64,000 nucleotides of DNA from positions 1,426,001 to 1,490,000 of the forward strand of contig NZ_JAAOYX010000001.1 of assembly GCF_011759605.1 (NCBI RefSeq). Reading direction: 5' to 3'. Each line of letters begins with the position of its first letter. The first letter of the stretch is position 1. Position numbers and translations under genes: made by a program. The notes beneath the pieces were generated by a model, which saw nothing but the letters and a program-made list of their open reading frames with translations, was not told where the DNA came from and searched no databases. Source of the DNA: Luteibacter sp. SG786. Lineage in GTDB: Bacteria > Pseudomonadota > Gammaproteobacteria > Xanthomonadales > Rhodanobacteraceae. Shown one piece after another: positions 15,837-24,001 of this stretch.

Positions 15837-17615
15837 TCAGGCCCCGAGCCCAGCCCAGATATCCCGCAGTGCCTGGCGGATCATTCCCGGCGCATCGGGA
15901 TCGCGTTTAGCCAATGCCGACATGAAGGCCTTCGCCTGGGCGAACGTGATGTGCGGCGGCAGGGGCGGCACGTCCGGATCGGTCACGAATTCGATAACCA
16001 CCGGGCAGGGGGCGCTGAACGCCTCCCGCCAGGCATCCAGGATGTCCTCGGGACGCTCCACGCGAATGCCCTTGAAGCCCAGCATTTCGCCGTAGCGTGC
16101 ATAGGGGAAGGGTTCCACGTCCTGCGCGGCGGCGAACTTCGGATCGCCTGCCAGCGCACGCTGCTCCCACGTCACCTGGTTCAGATCGTTGTTCACCAGC
16201 ACCATGACGACGAAGTTGGGATTGGACCAGCGCTTCCAGTACTGCTTGATGGTGACCAGCTCGGCGTTCCCGTTCATCTGCATGGCGCCGTCGCCAACCA
16301 CCGCGAGCACATGGCGGTCCGGGTGGGCCATCTTGGCGGCGATGGCATACGGCACGCCGCTGCCCATCGTCGCGAGCTTGCCTGACACGGAAGCCATCAT
16401 GCCTTCGCGCAGCTTCATGTCGCGCGCGAACCAGTTGGTGTGCGAGCCGCTGTCGCCGGTGACGATCGTGCGGTCGGGCAGGGCGGACGACAATTCCCAG
16501 AAGACGCGCTGCGGGTTGATGGGCGAGGCAGGCTGCATGGCCTTGAGTTCGAGTGCGCGCCACCATTTGCGCACGTTCACTTCGATGCGCTCGCGCCACT
16601 CCGTGTCGGTCCGTTGCTTCAGAAGGGGCAACAGCTTGCGCAATACCGCGGCACTGTCGCCGATGAGGTTCACCTCCGTCGGATAACGCATCGACACATT
16701 GCGCGGCGAGATGTCGATCTGCACGGCCCGCGCCTTGCCGTCCTCCGGCAGGAATTCCGAATACGGGAACGTCGTGCCGATCATCAAAAGCGTGTCGCAG
16801 TGGTCCATCATCTCCCAGCTCGGCTTCGTGCCCAGCAGGCCGATCGAGCCCGTGACAAAGGGCAGGTCGTCGGCGAGAGCCGCCTTGCCGAGAAGCGCCT
16901 TCGCCACGCCCGCCTGCAATCTATCGGCGACAGAAGTCACTTCCTTGCCGGCTCCCAGCGCGCCCGCGCCGATGAGGATGGCCAGGCGCGAACCGGCGTT
17001 GAGCACGTCGGCGGCGCGCCGTAGTTCGTCGTCGGAGGGGAATGGATGCGGGGATGCGTCGCCCACTCCGGAATAGACATTGCCGTGCGCGCGCGGCGGG
17101 CTGGGCACCGCGGGCATTTCCTGCAGGTCGTTCGGCACGATGATGCAGGTGACCGCACGCTCGGCCTTGGCGATGCGGAACGCGCGGTCTACCACGTGCC
17201 GCAACTGGGCCGGGCTGACCACTGTTTCGACGTAGCTGCATACGTCCTTGAAGAGGACATGCAGGTCCACTTCCTGCTGGTAATCGCTGCCCAGGGAGGA
17301 GCGTGCCTGCTGACCGACGATGGCGACCACGGGTACGTGATCCATCCGCGCGTCGTAGAGACCGTTGAGCAGGTGGATGGCGCCGGGCCCCGACGTTGCC
17401 AGGCAGACGCCGACTTCGCCGGTGAACTTCGCGTGCCCGCCGGCCATGAAGGCGGCCATTTCCTCATGGCGCACGCGGATGTAATCGAAGCGGTCGGCCG
17501 CGCGGCCCATCGCACCCATGATGCCGTTGATGCCGTCGCCGGGGTAACCGTAGATACGCCGGACATTCCATTCGCTCAGGCGTTCGAGGAGGAAATCTCC
17601 CACTGTCTTGCTCAT
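15837..17615 (-). CDS. ThDP-dependent enzyme, pyruvate oxidase/acetolactate synthase-like
   Basis: 592 residues with the three domains of the family. The N-terminal pyrimidine-binding domain has IYGYPGDGINGIMGA and the cofactor-activating Glu in VRHEEMAAF (E51). The central domain has LIGAGALGAGKEV and IDISPRNV. The C-terminal pyrophosphate domain carries the GDG...NN motif (GDGAMQMNGNAE to VLVNNDLNQ). The sequence is closest in style to pyruvate oxidase/pyruvate:quinone oxidoreductase (PoxB) and related 'thiamine pyrophosphate-requiring' proteins. It lacks an obvious C-terminal amphipathic lipid-binding tail, so a cytosolic role is likely. The ATG at 17615 follows GGAG by six bases. The exact substrate cannot be told from sequence. 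Confidence 0.85.
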   Translation of the reverse strand: MSKTVGDFLLERLSEWNVRRIYGYPGDGINGIMGAMGRAADRFDYIRVRHEEMAAFMAGGHAKFTGEVGVCLATSGPGAIHLLNGLYDARMDHVPVVAIVGQQARSSLGSDYQQEVDLHVLFKDVCSYVETVVSPAQLRHVVDRAFRIAKAERAVTCIIVPNDLQEMPAVPSPPRAHGNVYSGVGDASPHPFPSDDELRRAADVLNAGSRLAILIGAGALGAGKEVTSVADRLQAGVAKALLGKAALADDLPFVTGSIGLLGTKPSWEMMDHCDTLLMIGTTFPYSEFLPEDGKARAVQIDISPRNVSMRYPTEVNLIGDSAAVLRKLLPLLKQRTDTEWRERIEVNVRKWWRALELKAMQPASPINPQRVFWELSSALPDRTIVTGDSGSHTNWFARDMKLREGMMASVSGKLATMGSGVPYAIAAKMAHPDRHVLAVVGDGAMQMNGNAELVTIKQYWKRWSNPNFVVMVLVNNDLNQVTWEQRALAGDPKFAAAQDVEPFPYARYGEMLGFKGIRVERPEDILDAWREAFSAPCPVVIEFVTDPDVPPLPPHITFAQAKAFMSALAKRDPDAPGMIRQALRDIWAGLGA

Positions 17616-17713
17616 CGCGGACTCCGTCGAGGTGTCGGACCGTCGATGATGTTCAAACACACATGGTGCACGCGTGAACGTGCCGGTCTCGCAATTTCAT
17701 GCGCGCCCGCGCG

Positions 17714-18280
17714 TCATCCGGCGAAACCGCCCTCGTCGAGGTAACGCTGTTCTTCCGCGGTGATGTCGCGACCAAGCTGGCGGTGCCGATGCGGAAAGCG
17801 TCCGAAGCGTCGGACGATGTCGCGGTGGGTCTCGGCATAGGCGGGGAACGGGCCACCCAAGGCTGCGAAGAGCTCGACCGAGAGATCCTGATCGGCGGGG
17901 TCTTCGGAGTGCTCGAAAGGCATGTAACAGAAGGCGCGCATGTTCGTATCGAACACCTTGTCGAAGCCGCGTTCGCGCATGTGCCTCGCCACGGATCGCG
18001 CGAGGGGATCGGTGGCATACATGTGCGCCGTATTGCGGAAGGCGTTGCGGGGAAACTGGTCGAGCAGGATCAGCAGCGCCAGGCAGCCGTCCGCGCTGTC
18101 GAGCCACGCATCCAATTCGCCGCGTGCCGCTGCCATGTGCGCGGCGAGAAAATGCTCGCGGAACACGGCGTCGAAAGCGGCATCATGGCCGAACCAACGG
18201 TCGTAGCCGGCGTCCCGCCAGAAGCGAAGGACGCGCTCGGGTGTTTCGGGCAAGGGAACGGAAGCGGATGGATTCGGCAT
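17714..18280 (-). CDS. DUF924 family protein
   Basis: 188 residues of helical protein. It has VLRFWRDAGYDRWFGHDAAFD at the N-terminus, LALLILLDQFPRNAFRNTAHMYATDPLA in the middle and AFCYMPFEHSEDPADQDLSVELF near the C-terminus. These are the conserved blocks of DUF924, a tetratricopeptide-like helical family that is widespread in proteobacteria and without an established function. It lies between the ThDP enzyme and a DUF1275 membrane protein, all on the minus strand. Gaps of about 50-100 bases leave cotranscription open. Confidence 0.88.
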   Translation of the reverse strand: MPNPSASVPLPETPERVLRFWRDAGYDRWFGHDAAFDAVFREHFLAAHMAAARGELDAWLDSADGCLALLILLDQFPRNAFRNTAHMYATDPLARSVARHMRERGFDKVFDTNMRAFCYMPFEHSEDPADQDLSVELFAALGGPFPAYAETHRDIVRRFGRFPHRHRQLGRDITAEEQRYLDEGGFAG

Positions 18281-18329
18281 GTCGTGCGGCTCTCGCGGTG
18301 ACGGCGGGGCACGACCATACCATCGCGCG

Positions 18330-19013
18330 TCACGCCCCGCCCTGTGCGACGGGCGTGGCGTGCCGCCGCGCCAGCGCGAGCGTGAGGATGCCCACGCCGG
18401 CCGACACCGCCGCGCTGACGATCAGCGCGGTGGCATTCCAGCGCAGATAGAGCAGGGTTCCACCGGTGGCGCCGCATATGAAACTCGCCACGACGGTGAA
18501 GCACACCGCAACGCGACGGCGATCCACAGGACCGTGCCACAGGCGCTGCCCGAGGGCGATGCCGAGATCGGTGAACATGCCCGTGAGGTGCGAGGTGCGC
18601 AGCACCGCGCCCGTCACCAGGGACGTCGTGCCGTTTTGCAGGCCCATGGCGGCGGCGCAGATCATCACGCCGAGCCATGGCGTGCTTGCCATCACCGAAC
18701 TGGCCACGGCCAGCAGTGCGGCCACGGCGAGCAGGAGGGTTCCTGCGGACACGGACGGTATCCAGCGAGGGCCGCGCGCCAGCCACGCACTGAATGCGCA
18801 GCTGACGGTGAACAGCGCGATCACGCCGACGGCATGGAGCAGGAGCGCCACATCGCCGGAGCCCAGACCTATCGCTCCCTCGGTGGAGATGCCCGTGAGG
18901 TGGGTGACCCCGCCGTGATGCAACGACAGCAACGCGGCGGCATTGACGCTGCCGGCGACCAGGGGCAGGAACACGGCCCACGACCAGATCCAACGCGGGA
19001 AGAAGGGGATCAT
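18330..19013 (-). CDS. DUF1275 (YoaK-like) membrane protein
   Basis: About 227 residues with six predicted helices. The family hallmark is early (AGSVNAAALLSLHHGGVTHLTG) and in the middle (MICAAAMGLQNGTTSLVTGAVLRTSHLTGMFTDLG). The two halves resemble each other, as is usual for DUF1275. The function is unknown; a small-molecule transport role is often supposed. I give the ATG at 19013, which starts directly at the first helix. A GTG at 19040 would add nine residues and cannot be excluded. Confidence 0.85.
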   Translation of the reverse strand: MIPFFPRWIWSWAVFLPLVAGSVNAAALLSLHHGGVTHLTGISTEGAIGLGSGDVALLLHAVGVIALFTVSCAFSAWLARGPRWIPSVSAGTLLLAVAALLAVASSVMASTPWLGVMICAAAMGLQNGTTSLVTGAVLRTSHLTGMFTDLGIALGQRLWHGPVDRRRVAVCFTVVASFICGATGGTLLYLRWNATALIVSAAVSAGVGILTLALARRHATPVAQGGA

Positions 19014-19126
19014 TGCTATGACGGTGGCTGAAAGGACCACAGAAGCATAATTCCGGGCGCACTTTCCGCGCGAGGGCCTGCCGTGTGCGAAAGGCTCGTG
19101 CTAATCTCCGCGCGTCGGAAAAGGCA

Positions 19127-19288
19127 GACTTGGTTTGGTAAGCCCAAGTCCTTTCGGTGACGAAAGCTCTGGTCTTTGGCCCCGTGCCGCAGACCCCCAC
19201 GACGAATATCGGGCGCCCTGGCGCCCTTTCATTCGTCCGTGAGGGTCTCGCATGCGAGGAACGCTCCGGTCGAATCTCGACTCTGGAG
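19127..19288 (+). ncRNA. Six-hairpin structured leader of the FAD monooxygenase gene
   Basis: Nearly every base between 19127 and 19288 can pair in consecutive hairpins. H1 is GACTTGG/CCAAGTC (19127-19150). H2 is CTTTCG/CGAAAG with a GTGA tetraloop (19151-19166). H3 is GGTCT/AGACC with an inner GGC/GCC (19171-19195). H4 has a 7-bp outer stem GACGAAT/ATTCGTC (19201-19237) around GGGCGC/GCGCCC followed by TTTC. H5 is the palindrome CTCGCATGCGAG (19247-19258). H6 is CTCC-N-GTCGA/TCGAC-N3-GGAG (19264-19288). The 3' strand of H6 contains the ribosome binding site GGAG six bases before the ATG. A TAATCT at 19102-19107 could be the -10 element. The layout fits a riboswitch or other cis-regulatory RNA; no known class is recognised. 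Confidence 0.5.
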
Positions 19289-19294
19289 CCATGC

Positions 19295-20833
19295 ATGCCT
19301 TTCCATACTTCCCATCCCATCGATGTCGTCATCGCCGGCGCCGGGCCCGTCGGCCTGTTCCTTGCCTGTGAACTGGGCCTGGCCGGTCTGTCCGTCACCG
19401 TTCTCGAGGAGGCCGGCGATCCACACTCGCCACTGAAGCGGCTTCCGCTCGGCATGCGGGGACTCTCGGTATCCACCATCGAAGCGTTCTACCGACGCGG
19501 CATGCTCGATGCCGTGGAGCGGGCGCAACGCGAAAACGAGCAGTCGGGGGCCACTCGTGCGTCCGCGCACTGGGCGCGTGAGGAACGCCGTTCCGGCGGG
19601 CACTTCGCGGGTATTCCCATATTCCTCGATCAAGTGGATACGGAGCGCTGGCGACATCATCTGCCCGGTCGCACGGGTTACCACCTGATGGCGGATATCG
19701 CATCGCTTGAGTCCGTGCTCGCAGAACGGGCGGCCTCATTGGGCGTGGACATCCGTCGGGGTGTCCAGGTGACGGGTGTGGAGCAGTCGGAGTGCGGCGT
19801 GACCGTACAAGGCGGAGGCGCGGCGATCGCCGCTCGCTGGCTGGTCGGGTGCGACGGCGGCCGCAGCGCGGTTCGCAAACTTGCCGGCATCGAGTTCGTG
19901 GGCACGGAGCCGGAGTTCACCGGGTATTCCCTCGACGTGGAACTCGACGATCCCGGCATGCTGCGTCCCGGGCGCACTTACACGCCGCAAGGTATGTATA
20001 CCTTCGCACCGCCGGGAACCGTTGCGATGGTGGATTTCGACGGCGGAGCCTTCCATCGCGGACAGCCGGTGACGCGCGAACATGTGCAGGAGGTGCTTCG
20101 TCGGGTATCGGAAACCGACGTGGCGGTTACCGCCGTGCGCCAGGCGACCACGTGGACAGACCGCGCCCTTCAGGCCAACGGGTACAGGAAGGGCCGGGTG
20201 TTGCTGGCCGGCGACGCGGCGCACATCCATTCGCCCCTGGGTGGGCAGGGACTGAACCTGGGCATCGGCGATGCCATGAACCTGGGATGGAAGCTGGCCG
20301 CCACCCTCCGCGGAACCGCGCCTGTGGGGCTGCTCGACAGCTACGAACACGAAAGGCACCCCGTCGGCGCGAAGGTGCTCGACTGGTCGCGGGCCCAGGT
20401 CGCCCTGATTCGGCCCACCCCCGCTTCACGGGCGCTCGAAGCGATCATGCGCGACCTCATCGGCACATGTGACGGTGCGACGTACGTTGCGGAGAGGGTC
20501 TGGGGGCTGTCGCTGCGCTACGACCTCGGCGGCAGCCACCCGCTGGTGGGACGCAGCGTGCCCGATTTCGTGTTCGCCGATGGCACCACGACCGGAGCGC
20601 TGCTCGAAGGTGGGCAGGGACTATGGCTGGACTTCGACATGCGCGCCCCGGCGAGGGAACGGGCCAGTCGCTGGGGTTGTTGCATCCGGTACGCAGCCGG
20701 TGAAGTCGAAGACAGGCTGGGACTGGCCGGTGTTCTGGTACGCCCGGACGGCATCGTGGCGTGGGCCGGCGAACACGGTGCCCCGGTCGCCGAAGCCGAA
20801 GCAGCCGCGCGTCGTTGGTTCGGCGACCCTTGA
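19295..20833 (+). CDS. FAD-dependent aromatic monooxygenase (PheA/TfdB family)
   Basis: 512 residues. The FAD-binding Rossmann motif is VVIAGAGPVGLFLACELGLAG (11-31). The DG motif is WLVGCDGGRSAVRKLAG and the GD motif is RVLLAGDAAHIHSPLGGQGLNLGIGDAMNLGWKLA. A C-terminal thioredoxin-like segment of about 130 residues follows (LWLDFDMRAP to VLVRPDGIVAWAGE). This is the layout of flavin hydroxylases that act on phenols, polyketides or rifamycin. The 5' leader is unusually structured and includes the ribosome binding site, so expression is probably controlled at RNA level. The gene stands alone between convergent and divergent neighbours. The substrate is unknown; drug modification and aromatic catabolism are both plausible. 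Confidence 0.88.
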   Translation: MPFHTSHPIDVVIAGAGPVGLFLACELGLAGLSVTVLEEAGDPHSPLKRLPLGMRGLSVSTIEAFYRRGMLDAVERAQRENEQSGATRASAHWAREERRSGGHFAGIPIFLDQVDTERWRHHLPGRTGYHLMADIASLESVLAERAASLGVDIRRGVQVTGVEQSECGVTVQGGGAAIAARWLVGCDGGRSAVRKLAGIEFVGTEPEFTGYSLDVELDDPGMLRPGRTYTPQGMYTFAPPGTVAMVDFDGGAFHRGQPVTREHVQEVLRRVSETDVAVTAVRQATTWTDRALQANGYRKGRVLLAGDAAHIHSPLGGQGLNLGIGDAMNLGWKLAATLRGTAPVGLLDSYEHERHPVGAKVLDWSRAQVALIRPTPASRALEAIMRDLIGTCDGATYVAERVWGLSLRYDLGGSHPLVGRSVPDFVFADGTTTGALLEGGQGLWLDFDMRAPARERASRWGCCIRYAAGEVEDRLGLAGVLVRPDGIVAWAGEHGAPVAEAEAAARRWFGDP

Positions 20834-20937
20834 TTCATGCGGAGGGCGCGGCTGCGATGAAATGGAGAACGCGCGACATGCCCGCAGCGGGTGGGCGGGT
20901 GGTGGTAGACGTGGTCGAGTGACGCAACCCTCCGGGC

Positions 20938-22962
20938 TCACCAGATCCTGACGCGTTCGTTCGACGGGAGGTACAGGGACTGGTCCGGCCTCACGTCGAA
21001 TGCCTCGTACCAGGCGTCCAGGTTGCGCGAGGTCCACACCCTCTGCGCCGCGGGAGCGTGCGGGTTCGTCAGCAGACGCTGACGCAGATCGGCGTCCCGG
21101 TACTTGAGCCGCCAGATCTGCGCCCAGCCGAGAAAGAAGCGCTGATCGCCGGTGAAACCCTCGAGTGTCGGCGCCTCGCGGCCGGCGAGCGAGAGCCGCC
21201 AGGCGTCGTACGCGATGGCGAGACCACCGAGATCGGCGATGTTTTCGCCGAGGGTCAGCGCGCCGTTGACGTGCTGTCCCGGTAGCGGCTCGTAGGCGTC
21301 GTACTGTCGCGCCAAGGCTTTCGTGCGCGTCTCGAAGCCGCCGAGGTCCGCGGATGTCCACCAGGTCGTCAGGCGGCCTTGCTCGTCGTATTTCGAGCCC
21401 TGGTCGTCGAACTGGTGGGTGATCTCATGCGCGATGGAAGCGCCGATTGCGCCATAGTTGATCGCGGAATCCGCCTCCGGGTCGAAGAACGGCGGTTGCA
21501 GGATGGCGGCGGGAATGACGATCTCGACGGCGGAAAAGTTCGCGAAGGCGTCGACGGTCATGGGCGTGACGCGCCATTCGTCGCGGTCGAACGGCTTGCC
21601 GGGCTTGCGCATGTCGCGATCGAAGACGAAGGCACGCGCGCGCATCCGGTTGCCGAACGCGTCGTCGGCGCGCATGTCGAGTCCCGAATAGTCTTGCCAG
21701 TGCTCGGGGTAGCCCACCTTCGGATGGAAGGCGGCCAGTTTGGCCCTTGCCCGGCGTTTCGTCTGCGGCGTCATCCAGTCCAGGGCCGCGATGCGCTTGT
21801 CCATCGCGGCCAGGAGATTGCGCACCAGCGCCTCGGCCGCCGCCTTGTGATCCGCGGGGAAGTACCGGGCCACATAGGCCTTGCCTACCTCGTCGGGCAC
21901 GGCGTCGACGGCAAAGGCCACCGCGCGCTTCCAGCGTGGCTCGGGCTGCTCGGCACCGCTGAGCAGGCGCTCGTGGAAGTCGAAGCGCTCTCGGGCGAAG
22001 GCCTTCGGCAAGACGTCGCCGTACGCATCCAGCACGGCTACCCGCAAGGCGTCCTTGAGCACCGGCAGCGGCGTGGATCCGACCACCCCGGCAATGCCGG
22101 CGACGGCGCTGGGCTGGCTCACGACGACATCGCCCGCATGTGCGCCGGCGGCGCGGAGAAACGTGTCGATGTCGAAACCCTTTGCCAGGGCCGTCGCCTG
22201 AGCACGCGTCAGGCGGTTATATGTCTTGCCGGCATCGCGAGTGTCCACGCGATTCCAGCTTGCCTTCGCGATGCGCGTTTCCATCGCGAGAATGGCGTCG
22301 CTTCGGTTCGACGCGTCACGCGGATCGACGCCGGCCAACACCAGCACATGGGAGAGATGATCCCTGTAGGCGACGCGCATTCGCGCCATGGCCTCGTTCG
22401 TTTCCAGATAGTAGTCCCGGTCGGGCAGGCCTAGGCCGGCCTGGCCCAGCTTCAGCACATAGGCATCCGGATGACGGTCGTCCTGCGTGACATTCACCTC
22501 GAACGGCACGGCTACGCCTTCCCTCAACGCCTGCGCCGCGACCTGGGCGTAGTCCGCGGGTGTCGCGATCGCTTCGATACGATCGAGCCACGGTCGTGCC
22601 GGGGCGAGCCCTCGACGTTCTATCGCCGCCTCGTCGAGGAATGCCGCGTATGCCACGCCGGCCTTGCTGTGTGCGTCGTGGCGTGCGCCTTCGAGGATGC
22701 CCTTCACACGTTCGCGGTTGAGGTCGTCGAGACGGGTAAACATGCCGAAGTTCGGCTTGTCCGCGGGAATGGGTGTAGTGCGCGCCCACGTGCCGTTCGC
22801 ATACCGATAGAAATCGGCACCCGGTGGAACGGACCGGTCCATGCCGGCAAGGTCGAAGCCAAAGGGCCCGATCTGAGGATGTGTCGCGGATTCGGCCGCC
22901 ACGGGACGCGCCAGACCGAAAGCCAATGCCGTCGAAAGGATGGCCGCGCCGATTGCCTTCAT
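20938..22962 (-). CDS. M13 family zinc metallopeptidase (neprilysin-like, PepO)
   Basis: 674 residues. A signal peptide (1-23) is followed by FGFDLAGMDRSVPPGADFYRYANGTW, the family start. The catalytic domain has the substrate-binding stretch FANFSAVEIVIPAAILQPPFF (474-494) and the zinc site HEITH (512-516). The third ligand Glu lies in ENIADLGGLAIAYDAW, and the family's C-terminus is PSNERVRIW. Bacterial M13 enzymes cut short peptides in the periplasm or at the cell surface. The length and all key residues are intact. The gene is divergent from an alpha/beta hydrolase, and the gap holds a symmetric inverted repeat (22998-23058). Confidence 0.94.
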   Translation of the reverse strand: MKAIGAAILSTALAFGLARPVAAESATHPQIGPFGFDLAGMDRSVPPGADFYRYANGTWARTTPIPADKPNFGMFTRLDDLNRERVKGILEGARHDAHSKAGVAYAAFLDEAAIERRGLAPARPWLDRIEAIATPADYAQVAAQALREGVAVPFEVNVTQDDRHPDAYVLKLGQAGLGLPDRDYYLETNEAMARMRVAYRDHLSHVLVLAGVDPRDASNRSDAILAMETRIAKASWNRVDTRDAGKTYNRLTRAQATALAKGFDIDTFLRAAGAHAGDVVVSQPSAVAGIAGVVGSTPLPVLKDALRVAVLDAYGDVLPKAFARERFDFHERLLSGAEQPEPRWKRAVAFAVDAVPDEVGKAYVARYFPADHKAAAEALVRNLLAAMDKRIAALDWMTPQTKRRARAKLAAFHPKVGYPEHWQDYSGLDMRADDAFGNRMRARAFVFDRDMRKPGKPFDRDEWRVTPMTVDAFANFSAVEIVIPAAILQPPFFDPEADSAINYGAIGASIAHEITHQFDDQGSKYDEQGRLTTWWTSADLGGFETRTKALARQYDAYEPLPGQHVNGALTLGENIADLGGLAIAYDAWRLSLAGREAPTLEGFTGDQRFFLGWAQIWRLKYRDADLRQRLLTNPHAPAAQRVWTSRNLDAWYEAFDVRPDQSLYLPSNERVRIW

Positions 22963-22997
22963 GCCCTGATCCGTTCACCGCTGCGGACGCACGAGCC

Positions 22998-23058
22998 TAT
23001 ACGGGGTGCCCGGCGGTGCCAACTGTTTGCGCGGAACGCAGGTGCCGCGCCCCGTATA
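22998..23058. promoter_or_regulatory. 9-bp inverted repeat placing mirror-image -10-like elements in a divergent gap
   Basis: TATACGGGG (22998-23006) and CCCCGTATA (23050-23058) are perfect inverse copies 43 bases apart. Read outward, each strand has CCCCGTATA followed by AG or GG, giving a -10-like TATAAG toward the hydrolase and TATAGG toward the peptidase. No good -35 sequences are seen. The symmetry suggests a shared regulator or promoter logic for both genes. Confidence 0.4.
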
Positions 23059-23088
23059 AGATGAACAGGCCCACGCCCCGGATTCGCG

Positions 23089-23925
23089 ATGAACGCAGCC
23101 CCGCTCCAGGACGACGACCTGACCCACTTCGCCGCACACGGCATTCCGTCCCTGCCGGCGTCCCTGTCGGGCGGTTTCGTCGTCAACGAAAACGCACGCA
23201 TCTGGTATGCCAGCATCGGCGTCGGTGTTCCCGTTGTCTTGCTGCACGGCGGGCTGGGAAACGCGGACAATTGGGGACATCAGGTTCCTGCCCTTGTCGA
23301 TGCCGGCTATCGCGCCATCCTGATCGACAGTCGTGGGCAGGGCCGCTCGACGCGGGACGCCAGGCCTTACAGCTACGAAATCATGGCCATGGACACGCGC
23401 GCCGTCATGGACGCGTTGGGGATCGCGAAGGCCGCGTTCGTCGGCTGGAGCGACGGCGCGGATATCGCCCTGGTGCTGTCCCGCGAAACACCGGCACGTT
23501 CGGCGGGTGTGTTCTTTTTCGCCTGCAACGTTGACGGCACCGGCGTGAAGCCGTTCCAGGCGTCCGCTCTCATCGATCTCGTGTACGACCACCATGTGCG
23601 GGACTATGCAAGGCTGTCGCCCCTGCCAGGCGCCTTCGATGCCATGCGCGACGACCTCGGCGCGATGCAGGCGAGCCAGCCCGGCTATGGCGTCAGCGAG
23701 CTGGGTGAGGTCACGGTGCCGCTCTGGAGCGTGCTGGGCGAGCACGACGAGTTCATTGATCGTGACCACGCCGAAGCCATTGCGCGGAGCGTTCCCGGCG
23801 CCCGCTTCCTCCTTCTTCCTGGAGTTGGCCATTTCGCGCCCTTGCAGCGCCCGCAGGCGTTCAACGACGCCATGCTGGCCTTTCTCGACGAGATTCATCC
23901 CCGTCGCATCCGCGACGAGGGTTGA
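23089..23925 (+). CDS. Alpha/beta hydrolase
   Basis: 278 residues with a complete alpha/beta hydrolase core. It has the oxyanion loop LLHGGLGN (51-58), DSRGQGRS (80-87), nucleophile Ser121 in VGWSDGAD, an acidic residue in LGEHDEFID and the catalytic His in LPGVGHFAPLQRP. There is no signal peptide, so it is cytoplasmic. The small lid and the motif set resemble lactonases and enol-lactone hydrolases, but no substrate can be assigned. It is divergent from the M13 peptidase and is followed 76 bases later by the hybrid kinase. Confidence 0.85.
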   Translation: MNAAPLQDDDLTHFAAHGIPSLPASLSGGFVVNENARIWYASIGVGVPVVLLHGGLGNADNWGHQVPALVDAGYRAILIDSRGQGRSTRDARPYSYEIMAMDTRAVMDALGIAKAAFVGWSDGADIALVLSRETPARSAGVFFFACNVDGTGVKPFQASALIDLVYDHHVRDYARLSPLPGAFDAMRDDLGAMQASQPGYGVSELGEVTVPLWSVLGEHDEFIDRDHAEAIARSVPGARFLLLPGVGHFAPLQRPQAFNDAMLAFLDEIHPRRIRDEG

Positions 23926-24001
23926 CACGATTTTCACAAATGATTGGCCAGCCTCTTCTTGCGTCGATAAGTGGCCACGCGACCGTGAGTGGAACAAAAC
24001 G

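Noticed and set aside
23922-23950. TTGACA as a -35 element for the hybrid kinase
   Set aside because: No acceptable -10 lies 16-18 bases downstream.
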